Source: an uncultured Candidatus Peregrinibacteria bacterium
Lineage (GTDB): Bacteria > Patescibacteriota > Gracilibacteria > Peribacterales > Peribacteraceae
DNA: 64,000 nucleotides
Assembly (NCBI GenBank): GCA_903854335.1
Contig: CAINVY010000007.1
Coordinates: forward strand, 18,365 to 82,364
Reading direction: 5' to 3'
Shown piece after piece: positions 1 to 8,015 of this stretch; position 1 is the first letter of the stretch; each line of letters starts with the position of its first letter. The notes beneath the pieces are model-generated. The model searched no databases. It was not told the DNA's origin and saw only the letters and a list, made by a program, of their open reading frames with translations. The position numbers and the translations under genes were made by a program.

Positions 1-7
1 CAGGGCA

Positions 8-110
8 GGCTGTGGCCCGCTTATCTTTGCAGTTTCTGACTGTGTCAGCCTGAGGTGCCCCGCGCATGCGGGGCCACGAAGGCAACGCGCGGGCACCTCA
101 CCATGACACG
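8..110 (-). repeat. Dispersed structured repeat, copy 1 (inverted, diverged)
   Basis: Read on the minus strand this has the same order of parts as four other copies in the window: GTGTCATGGTGAGGTGC, a CCTTCGTGGC block, a short hairpin, GCACCTCAGGCTGACAC, and a tail containing AGAAACTG and GGCCAC. The hairpin here is GCCCCGC/GCGGGGC, where the other copies have GCTTTTTGC/GCAAAAAGC, so both arms changed and pairing was kept. The tail is diverged. It lies upstream of the S53 peptidase gene; what lies on its other side is outside the window. Confidence 0.8.
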
Positions 111-238
111 CTTGCCCTATTCTCTGTGAGATCGGAACGTTTTTTTCCGCTTAGATAAGAGCGAAACGCCGTTATGGAGTTTTCAGAGATTCCATCAGGC
201 CTCCCTGGATTCCTCACCTCATTGCATCATGCGTTCCT

Positions 239-1444
239 ATGATTTCCTCTTCTCTCTCCCGTGGGCTTCTCACGATCATCATCGGCAGTCTCTGTATTAC
301 TTCCGTCTGCGCGAGCGGAGTACGGCACACGCAATCCGGGTGGACCGCGCATCCCCCGCTCCATGTCCTGCGCGCCTCGGACGCCGCACCCGTCGGATAT
401 GCCCCCGCACAAATTCGTCATGCGTACGGTTTCGATGCCGTGGCGGCTGCGGGGTCCGGGCAGATCATTGCCATCGTGGATGCCTACGATGCGCCGAAGG
501 TCGCATCCGATCTGCAAACCTTCACCGCGACGTTCAGACTCCATCCGCTCTTCGGCCTCCCCGGCACATCTTCCTGTTCGGTGATTACGGGCCCGCATCC
601 CTGCTTCCAGGAAGTTTTTGCACAGGGGAAGAAGCCCGCGGCAGATGACGGTTGGGCGCTCGAAACGGCGCTGGATACGCAGTGGGCGCACGCGACGGCC
701 CCCGCAGCAGATATCCTTCTCGTTGAAACGCAGAGCGCATCACTCACGTCTCTCATGGGCGGCGTCGAAGCGGCGGTGGCGAACAAAGCGCGTGTCGTTT
801 CCATGAGTTGGGGCGGCGATGAATTCGCGGCGGAAGCAAATTACGACAGTCACTTCCACAAGCCCGGCATCAGCTTCCTCGCGTCGTCAGGCGATAACGG
901 CAACGGCGTGAGCTATCCCGCGAGTTCGCCCTACGTGCTATCGGTTGGCGGGACGACGCTCACATTGGATGCAGCGGGCGCTCTCATAAAGACCGAGAAG
1001 GGATGGCAGGGATCGGGCGGAGGCATCAGCGCGTATGAGAAGCAGCCCTCGTACCAGAGCTTTCTTTCCCTCTCCACGGGCGGCATGCGCGCGACGCCGG
1101 ATATCTCCGCCGATGCCGACCCGCAGACGGGCGTGGCCGTCTACCATGCCGGCTCGGGCGGCGGATGGTACACCGTTGGCGGGACGAGCGCGTCGGCTCC
1201 GCAGTGGGCGGGGATCGTGGCCGTTGCCGATTCCCTGCGGTCTCTTTCGCTTGCGACGAGCGCTAAAGATCAGTCTTTCCTCTACAGCGCAGCGATCAAG
1301 CCAGGGAATTTTCGCGACATTAAAAGCGGCAAGAACGGCACCTGCGGAGTTTATTGTCGGGCGGCCGCGGGGTTTGATCTTGTGACGGGGCTCGGGAGTC
1401 CTCTGCTCCCCTCCTTAATTCCCGCGCTCGCAGCGAAGAAGTAA
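239..1444 (+). CDS. Exported S53 (sedolisin/kumamolisin-like) serine-carboxyl peptidase
   Basis: Predicted secreted endopeptidase of the S53 family, whose members use a Glu-Asp-Ser triad. The 401-aa product has an N-terminal hydrophobic signal (about residues 8-25). The catalytic Glu and Asp are visible as ALETALD (E142, D146) and the nucleophile as GGTSASAP (S317). The C-terminal RDIKSG...GFDLVTGLGSP stretch (about 359-388) matches the family's calcium site. The catalytic fold begins near residue 55, so the usual propeptide of about 180 residues is missing. The start was taken as the ATG that places the signal peptide at the N terminus; a CATCAT box lies 8 nt before it. An alternative ATG 10 nt upstream is in another frame. 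Confidence 0.87.
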   Translation: MISSSLSRGLLTIIIGSLCITSVCASGVRHTQSGWTAHPPLHVLRASDAAPVGYAPAQIRHAYGFDAVAAAGSGQIIAIVDAYDAPKVASDLQTFTATFRLHPLFGLPGTSSCSVITGPHPCFQEVFAQGKKPAADDGWALETALDTQWAHATAPAADILLVETQSASLTSLMGGVEAAVANKARVVSMSWGGDEFAAEANYDSHFHKPGISFLASSGDNGNGVSYPASSPYVLSVGGTTLTLDAAGALIKTEKGWQGSGGGISAYEKQPSYQSFLSLSTGGMRATPDISADADPQTGVAVYHAGSGGGWYTVGGTSASAPQWAGIVAVADSLRSLSLATSAKDQSFLYSAAIKPGNFRDIKSGKNGTCGVYCRAAAGFDLVTGLGSPLLPSLIPALAAKK

Positions 1445-1477
1445 GAACACTTTGTAGTCTTCGGCTTACACTTCCTC

Positions 1478-1483
1478 TATCAT
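1478..1483 (+). promoter_or_regulatory. -10 box of a leaderless promoter for the 1490 lipoprotein
   Basis: TATCAT lies 6 nt before the ATG at 1490, which would place the transcript start at or next to the start codon. No clear -35 is visible. Confidence 0.5.
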
Positions 1484-1489
1484 GGGCGC

Positions 1490-2005
1490 ATGAAACGACT
1501 CTGGATTTTTTCCCTCGCGCTTCTCGTCGTTGCTTGTGCGAAGAGCGGCCCGGTCTATCAGGATCCCGACACGAAAAGTTTTTCGGTGCAGCCGCCGCAG
1601 GGGTGGATCGCACATCGCTCAAAGGACTTTACGTATCCGGATGTCGTGATGCACGGCGTGTCGTTTGTGGCTCCGTCTACGGTTGGGAGCGGGACAGTTC
1701 TCTTGGAGGCATCGATCGATGTCGCGACCGGCGCTATGACGGCATGCCCGCAGACGGGATCGCAGGCTACGCTGGGAGGAGCGCAGGCGAGGAAATGGGA
1801 TTGGAGTGATGCGGGGGCGGGCAATCTCTACCAGGGAACGACGGTGGCGGCCGTCCACGCGGGGACGTGCTACCGCGTGACGCTCTTCAATCACAATTGC
1901 AACATCGGGCCCGATTGTTCCAAGGGATACACGGCGCCCTTCGATCGAACGACGCTGCTTCCGATCTTCAATCAGGCGCTCTCGACATTCCGTTTTTCAA
2001 ACTGA
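1490..2005 (+). CDS. Predicted lipoprotein, unknown family
   Basis: A 171-aa product with a lipoprotein signal: a basic start (MKR), a hydrophobic core and the lipobox LVVAC with the lipidated Cys at residue 16. LspA, encoded at 27625, would process it. The mature part (FSVQPPQGW..., four later cysteines, a C-terminal LSTFRF strand) looks like a small beta-rich extracytoplasmic domain of the kind seen in PsbP-like or DUF-type lipoproteins, but I cannot assign a family. It has its own TATCAT box 6 nt upstream. It is followed by three hairpins and then tRNA-Leu on the other strand. Confidence 0.75.
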   Translation: MKRLWIFSLALLVVACAKSGPVYQDPDTKSFSVQPPQGWIAHRSKDFTYPDVVMHGVSFVAPSTVGSGTVLLEASIDVATGAMTACPQTGSQATLGGAQARKWDWSDAGAGNLYQGTTVAAVHAGTCYRVTLFNHNCNIGPDCSKGYTAPFDRTTLLPIFNQALSTFRFSN

Positions 2006-2093
2006 GCTAGTTACACTTGCTTCAGGTTGCGCTCCCGGGTTCGTATTTTACGGGGCAGCTCATTTGGATATTGGTAAAGGGAGGGGAAGGTTT

Positions 2094-2185
2094 GGAAGGT
2101 GGAACCGCAGGTTCCCCTTCCATTCAAATAATCTGCTGTTTTCGCTTCTGCGAAAACACACCAGTATTCGCTTCGCGAATACTGG
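2094..2185. terminator. Three consecutive hairpins between lipoprotein gene and tRNA-Leu
   Basis: Three inverted repeats lie in series. At 2094-2121 there is GGAAGG-GGAACC with a GCA loop. At 2137-2156 there is GTTTTCGC with loop TTCT. At 2161-2185 there is a perfect 11-bp stem (CCAGTATTCGC) with a 3-nt loop, which overlaps the encoded CCA of the tRNA. They probably end transcription from both sides, although none has a good U-tract. Confidence 0.5.
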
Positions 2186-2268
2186 TGCCCAGGAGAGGAC
2201 TTGAACCTCTAAGGGATTGCTCCCACCAGCTCCTAAGGCTGGCGCGTCTGCCATTTCGCCACCTGGGC
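2183..2268 (-). tRNA. tRNA-Leu (anticodon UAG)
   Basis: The 86-nt minus-strand sequence folds as a class II tRNA. The acceptor stem is GCCCAGG/CCTGGGC, the anticodon stem CCAGC/GCTGG encloses loop CTTAGGA (anticodon TAG), there is a long variable arm, and the T-arm carries GGTTCAAGTCC. The 3' CCA is encoded. A partial duplicate of its 5' part lies just upstream at 2365-2412. Confidence 0.96.
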
Positions 2269-2364
2269 AAAGATCAACTCCAACTCACATTGTTGAACGA
2301 GTGACCCCACGATACCGAAAAATAAATTTTCCGTCATTCTTTACCGAAACATGGTTTCTGTGTA

Positions 2365-2412
2365 GCTGGCGCGCCTGCCTGCCGGCAGGTCTGCCGTTTC
2401 GCCACCTGGGCA
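2365..2412 (-). pseudogene. tRNA-Leu 5' fragment interrupted by a 16-bp palindromic insert
   Basis: This repeats the 5' part of the neighbouring tRNA-Leu (acceptor 5' strand, D-arm, start of the anticodon stem) almost exactly. It is split at 2374-2389 by CCTGCCTGCCGGCAGG, which contains the palindrome CCTGCCGGCAGG. No 3' half follows, so it cannot make a tRNA. The same strand orientation suggests a partial tandem duplication or remains of an insertion at the tRNA. Confidence 0.75.
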
Positions 2413-2512
2413 AGGAACACGTCGGGTAGTGTAGCTCGTTTTGTCTTCTGCGTCTTTTTTGGGTTTTCATGCAACGCTCATGGTATTCTGCGAGGCGTTC
2501 CTCTCTCCCCCC

Positions 2513-3250
2513 ATGGATTCCTCCACCAAGAATTTCCTCGTTCTACCCTCTTCCATTCTTGTCTGCGGACTTCTTTTCTGCACGATCGTCGGCGGATGGT
2601 TTGCATTCGGGATCAAATCCATCGGACACACCATTGATGTGACGGGGTCGGCGCAGCAGACGATCGATTCGGATGTCGTGATGTGGCGCATCACTCTCAC
2701 GCGCTCTGCCGAAAAGAGCGTGGTGCAGGACGGATACAATCAATTGAATAGTGATCTCGTGAGTCTTCAGTCCTATCTTCGGCGCAATGGCCTCGAGGGT
2801 ACGGGAGTGACGATTGGGCCCGTTTCAATCGAGCCCATCATGTCTTACAACGACCCGACCGCGCAGGGCCCCACGGCCTACACGTTCCACCAAGACATCA
2901 CCGTGACGTCGCCGGACATTGCGAAGGTGACGTCCGTTGCGCAGAATGCGGCTTCTCTCATCGGGAAGGGGGCGCTCATCTCTACCACGTCGCTTGAGTA
3001 CTATTACAGCAAACTCGCGGCGCTGAAGATTGCCATGCTCTCTGCGGCGACCAAGGATGCTCAGTCGCGCGCGCGAAGCATCGCCGAGAGTGCCGGCGCG
3101 AGCTTGGGGCCGCTGCGTTCCGCGAATATGGGCGTCTTCCAAGTGACGGCGCCGAACTCCACGGACATCTCGGACTCCGGTACGTATGACACCTCATCCG
3201 TTCGAAAGCAGATTACAGCTATTGTGCGTGCGAGCTTTGGAGTGAAGTGA
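2513..3250 (+). CDS. SIMPL-domain (DUF541) protein, membrane-anchored
   Basis: The 245-aa product (start at MDSSTKNF) has an N-terminal transmembrane segment (about residues 10-32) followed by an extracytoplasmic SIMPL/DUF541 domain. Visible family features are IDVTGSAQQTIDSDVVMWRITLTR near the start of the domain, an EPI..YND..GPTAYTFHQDITVTS strand pair, and KDAQSRARSIAESAG in the helix before the last strands. The biochemical role of SIMPL proteins is poorly defined; they are periplasmic or surface proteins that oligomerise. A start 72 nt further upstream is open, but it would put extra residues ahead of the membrane segment. Stop is TGA, which supports genetic code 11. Confidence 0.82.
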   Translation: MDSSTKNFLVLPSSILVCGLLFCTIVGGWFAFGIKSIGHTIDVTGSAQQTIDSDVVMWRITLTRSAEKSVVQDGYNQLNSDLVSLQSYLRRNGLEGTGVTIGPVSIEPIMSYNDPTAQGPTAYTFHQDITVTSPDIAKVTSVAQNAASLIGKGALISTTSLEYYYSKLAALKIAMLSAATKDAQSRARSIAESAGASLGPLRSANMGVFQVTAPNSTDISDSGTYDTSSVRKQITAIVRASFGVK

Positions 3251-3254
3251 AAGC

Positions 3255-4154
3255 TCAGTGCTGAGGATTCGGATCTTCCGCGATTTTCTGCTTCTCCACG
3301 AAGAGTTGCTGGTCGATTTCCTCTGATTTCGCGCGCCTGCGGCTCTCCGCTTCGCTCTTCTTCTTCATCGCCTCTTTTTCTGCGATATTCTTCCGTTCGT
3401 GCGTCTCGACGGAGAGTTTCCCCCGCTCCTCCGAAACCTTCTTCTCGATTTCCTGAATGCGATGCGCGGCTTCACTTTCTATCTTGCTTCTCGCCTCCTC
3501 AAATCCCGTCTGACCGCGTTGCGGTTCCAATGTCGCAAGTAAGCTTCGCTTCTGCTCTTCGATTTGGAATTTCTTCTTCACTTCTTCGGCCTGGATGTCC
3601 TTGAGACGTTGCGCGTCCTCATGATCGATCTGATCCTTCTTTCTAAGGAACTCCCGATCGGCATCTTCCTTCTGCCTCACTTCGTCGCGATCCGCCTGGG
3701 ATTGCGCTTCCTGTGCACGATGCACGGCTTGGCTGAGGAGATTTTCTTGCAGGAATTTATGCTCCAATTCCTTTTTTGCCATTCGTGCTGAACGAGCTGC
3801 TCCCTCGTGGAGCAGCGCGAGGTACTCCGCCTTCTCTTTCGCGAGTCGTTCCTCTTTCGCCTGTCGTTCCTTTTGCTCTTTCTCTTCACGCTGCATCCTC
3901 TCGCGTTCCGCGGCATGCGTGTCTGTTTTTGCTTGTTCCTTCTTTCTCCAGAGTTGCTCTTCCGCTTTTCTCTGCGCAGTCTCCCGCTCTTCCCTCTCGA
4001 TCTCTTCTCGACCACGAGCCGCGAACGATGCGCTCGAGGCTCGTTTTTCCTCGGCGGATTTCGTGCGCTTCGCTTCGTCCTGCTCGATGAGTTTCTGACT
4101 CTCGCGTTGGATGCGCAGCAATTCTTCCTTGGGATCGATGGGTGAGGGAGACAT
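3255..4154 (-). CDS. Highly charged coiled-coil protein, unknown function
   Basis: The 299-aa product consists almost entirely of Glu, Lys, Arg, Gln and Ala and is predicted as one long helix or coiled coil (about residues 10-290), with blocks such as EEKRASS, REEKEQKERQAKEE and KKKSEAESRR. It has no signal peptide or membrane segment, so it is probably cytoplasmic. The start ATG at MSPSPIDPKEE was preferred over one 36 nt upstream, because the extra residues are unlike the rest. It is convergent with the SIMPL gene, 4 nt away, and lies downstream of aspS on the same strand. Similar composition occurs in structural, SMC-like or tropomyosin-like proteins, so composition alone does not give a function. 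Confidence 0.75.
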   Translation of the reverse strand: MSPSPIDPKEELLRIQRESQKLIEQDEAKRTKSAEEKRASSASFAARGREEIEREERETAQRKAEEQLWRKKEQAKTDTHAAERERMQREEKEQKERQAKEERLAKEKAEYLALLHEGAARSARMAKKELEHKFLQENLLSQAVHRAQEAQSQADRDEVRQKEDADREFLRKKDQIDHEDAQRLKDIQAEEVKKKFQIEEQKRSLLATLEPQRGQTGFEEARSKIESEAAHRIQEIEKKVSEERGKLSVETHERKNIAEKEAMKKKSEAESRRRAKSEEIDQQLFVEKQKIAEDPNPQH

Positions 4155-4213
4155 CGGTGAACAGTGAAGCGCGAATCGCGAAAAATGCAAAACCCAAAAT
4201 CACGTATCTCCCC

Positions 4214-5977
<1,764 letters not shown>

Positions 5978-5983
5978 GGCGGG

Positions 5984-5989
5984 AGTATA
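5984..5989 (-). promoter_or_regulatory. -10 box of leaderless aspS promoter
   Basis: On the minus strand TATACT ends 6 nt before the aspS ATG. There is no Shine-Dalgarno sequence. Confidence 0.6.
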
Positions 5990-6041
5990 CGGTCGGCTGC
6001 CAGTGAGAGCCAGGGCGCTCCCCCGTGGCCGTTATTGCTGT

Positions 6042-6488
6042 TTATTTGAACAATCTCCCCAATTCATGTTTGAATTCTTCCACGTCTTTGAACTCTCGAT
6101 GCACGGACGCGAAGCGGATGTAGGCGACCTCGTCGATCTTCTTCAATTCCTTCATGACATCGGTGCCGATCGTCGAGGACGAGACTTCCTTACGGTTGCC
6201 GCCCCACTTCTCTTCGAGTCGCGAGAGCAGATGGTCCACCTGCTCCTGCGTGACGGGGCGTTTCGTGCAGGCAAGCCAGATGCCGCGTTCGATTTTGGTG
6301 CGGCTGTACGGTTCCCGCGTGCCATCTCTTTTTACGACGATGAGCGACGAGAGCTCCTGACGCTCGAACGTAGTGAAGCGATGCGAGCACTTCGGACACT
6401 CGCGGCGTCGTCGCACGGCTCGGCCGTCCTCCGCGAGTCGGGAGTCGATCACGTTCGTATCGTCTGATTTGCAGCGCGGGCAGAACAC
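6042..6488 (-). CDS. nrdR: Transcriptional repressor NrdR
   Basis: Zinc-finger and ATP-cone repressor that controls ribonucleotide reductase genes in response to dATP/ATP. The 148-aa product has the four-cysteine zinc ribbon (CPRC...CPKC, residues 3-34) and an ATP-cone domain (about 49-139, VVKRDGTREPYSRTKIERGI). The start is taken as the GTG that gives M-F-C-P-R-C, matching the family's MxCPxC beginning. An upstream extension is open but would add unrelated sequence. TATACT lies 7 nt before the GTG, and an NrdR-box-like palindrome lies just upstream, which suggests autoregulation. No ribonucleotide reductase gene is in the window. Confidence 0.95.
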   Translation of the reverse strand: MFCPRCKSDDTNVIDSRLAEDGRAVRRRRECPKCSHRFTTFERQELSSLIVVKRDGTREPYSRTKIERGIWLACTKRPVTQEQVDHLLSRLEEKWGGNRKEVSSSTIGTDVMKELKKIDEVAYIRFASVHREFKDVEEFKHELGRLFK

Positions 6489-6495
6489 GAGGAGG

Positions 6496-6501
6496 AGTAT
6501 A
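6496..6501 (-). promoter_or_regulatory. -10 box of leaderless nrdR promoter
   Basis: TATACT on the minus strand, 7 nt before the GTG start of nrdR. Confidence 0.55.
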
Positions 6502-6516
6502 CATCCTTTGACATAA

Positions 6517-6532
6517 CCACAACATCTTGTGT
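6517..6532 (-). promoter_or_regulatory. NrdR-box-like operator upstream of nrdR
   Basis: ACACAAGATGTTGTGG on the minus strand has palindromic arms CACAA/TTGTG and agrees well with the known NrdR box (ACAC-W-ATATAT-W-GTGT type). It lies in the -35 zone of the nrdR promoter, where bound NrdR would block transcription. NrdR boxes normally occur in pairs, and I see only one convincing copy. Confidence 0.5.
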
Positions 6533-6562
6533 TGTTTATGATCGGGGGTCTCGTGTTCATTC

Positions 6563-7162
6563 TCATGCATTTCGTACCACCTCTCCCCCCTTCGTGAGGT
6601 CCACGATTTTGGATGGAGGCGTGGGAGGCAACCTTCCGGAATCGATGATGAGATCCGGTTGCAGCGTTTTCTCTGCGAACTGAAGGAGAATATCCTCCGC
6701 GCAGTAGGGATTTTGCTGGCCGTGGAGATTCGCAGACGTGGTGGAAATCGGTTTGACGAAGGCTGCGGCGAGACGACATGCGAGTGGATGCGAGGAGACG
6801 CGGATGCCGAGTGTGGGGGTTGGGGATTGGATACTGGGGATTGGAAAAAGTTTCTGCGGAGCGCTTGAAAGCAGAGGAAGAATCAGCGTCAGGGGGCCGG
6901 GCAAAGAATCGGCTGCGAGCTTCTCCGCCTCCTCATTCCACAGCACGTAGTGTTTTGCTTCTTCCACCGACGGGAAAAGCGCGCTCACGGGGTGATCCTC
7001 GGATCGTTCCTTGATCGCGAATAATTTTCGGACGGCAGTTTCATTCGTCATATCACAGGCGAAGCCGTAGCACGTTTCCGTTGCGTGGGCGACGACGCCT
7101 CCATCCCGCAAGATGACGATTGCCGCGGCAATCGCTTCTTCGTTGTCCGGAAGGATGATCAT
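6563..7162 (-). CDS. tsaC: Threonylcarbamoyl-AMP synthase (TsaC/YrdC family)
   Basis: Makes threonylcarbamoyl-AMP from threonine, bicarbonate and ATP, the first step of the t6A37 modification of ANN-decoding tRNAs. The 199-aa product begins MIILPDNEEAIAAA. The YrdC core shows GGVVAHATETCYGFACD, KxR-type KLFAIKERSEDHP, PGPLTLILP and the closing ISTTSANLHG. A proline- and serine-rich insertion (about residues 105-120) comes from short repeated GGATTGG units in the DNA. The start overlaps the stop of the PH-domain gene by 4 nt (ATGA), so the two are translationally coupled. Confidence 0.92.
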   Translation of the reverse strand: MIILPDNEEAIAAAIVILRDGGVVAHATETCYGFACDMTNETAVRKLFAIKERSEDHPVSALFPSVEEAKHYVLWNEEAEKLAADSLPGPLTLILPLLSSAPQKLFPIPSIQSPTPTLGIRVSSHPLACRLAAAFVKPISTTSANLHGQQNPYCAEDILLQFAEKTLQPDLIIDSGRLPPTPPSKIVDLTKGGEVVRNA

Positions 7163-7749
7163 GTTGTGGGATGGGGGGCGGAACCGGAAGGATGTGCACT
7201 TTGATGCTGAATGTACCAATGCCTCGCCTTCTCGCGCAAATGCATGAGTTCCTCATACTTTTTTCCGACCTGGGGAATGAAGTGCAATCGCAGCAAGCTC
7301 TCTTGCGCCTCGACGCGCAGACTGCCGAAACGCAACGTATTTTGGATGATGCCGTGCTGCGACTTGACGATGTCCTGAATCACCCACAGATCAATGCTCT
7401 GTTGATCATCGGTGATGAAGAGCGTCTTCTTGATGCGATGGATACGGCGGTCCGTCACTACGACCATATAGAGGCAGTGATTGTAGAAGTGGATCAGGAA
7501 TTCCAATTGGACGATGGCGAAGATGAGCAGAATCATGATGATGACGATGTGTCGGCTGCCGGTTCCTGACGCGAAGGAGAGCTCCACGAGAAAATATCCC
7601 ATCGTCGCGATGATTGCGGTGATCAGGATCATCCGGGCGAATGGCATGAAGAGCCGGATCCAATGCTGTCGGAAGTAAAATTGAAACTGTTCCTCGGGAT
7701 ACTTGCCCTGGAATTCCGTCGTGCCGCGGGTGCGAACGGGAATTACCAT
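7159..7749 (-). CDS. Membrane protein with bacterial PH-like domain
   Basis: A 196-aa product with two adjacent transmembrane helices (about residues 35-57 and 66-86), followed by a cytoplasmic PH-like domain (LYMVVVTDRRIHRIKKTLFITDDQQSIDLWVIQDIVKSQHG...FGSLRVEAQ). This is the layout of the YdbT/bPH2-type families. In this family the TDRRI strand and the IQDI strand are typical. Function is unknown, probably membrane- or lipid-associated. It overlaps the next gene (tsaC) by 4 nt and the upstream 73-aa gene by 7 nt, so the three are one transcription unit. Confidence 0.75.
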   Translation of the reverse strand: MVIPVRTRGTTEFQGKYPEEQFQFYFRQHWIRLFMPFARMILITAIIATMGYFLVELSFASGTGSRHIVIIMILLIFAIVQLEFLIHFYNHCLYMVVVTDRRIHRIKKTLFITDDQQSIDLWVIQDIVKSQHGIIQNTLRFGSLRVEAQESLLRLHFIPQVGKKYEELMHLREKARHWYIQHQSAHPSGSAPHPTT

Positions 7750-7964
7750 CGGAAGAGCAGGGCGGAACAGATCAGTGTGAGGAGAAACGCGGTATGCGCA
7801 ATTGCAAAGAGGCGCAGACGAATCGGGGTGGCAACGCGGAACGAGGACTCATCCGTTTCCAGAGGGAAGATGAGCCCTTTGCTCTTCGACACAAACAAAT
7901 GCCAGAGCACCCATTCTATGGCAATGATGAGCAGAGCGACGAGAATGACGTACACGAGGTCCAT
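7743..7964 (-). CDS. Small two-helix membrane protein
   Basis: A 73-aa protein with two hydrophobic helices (about residues 3-25 and 52-70) joined by a polar loop (SKSKGLIFPLETDESS). No family is recognised. It heads the small operon with the PH-domain protein and tsaC, overlapping the former by 7 nt. A possible promoter precedes it: TTGACA at 7995-8000 and AATGAT at 7970-7975 (minus strand), 5 nt from the ATG, but the 19-nt spacer makes that weak. It may interact with the membrane PH protein encoded next to it. Confidence 0.65.
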   Translation of the reverse strand: MDLVYVILVALLIIAIEWVLWHLFVSKSKGLIFPLETDESSFRVATPIRLRLFAIAHTAFLLTLICSALLFRW

Positions 7965-8015
7965 GAACGATCATTCTCTCTCAGGGCTGCGCCATGTCAA
8001 TTCTTTTCCCCTTCT

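Noticed and set aside
2017..2304. Open frame over the tRNA-Leu and hairpins
   Set aside because: It runs through a clear tRNA and three palindromes, so it is not coding.
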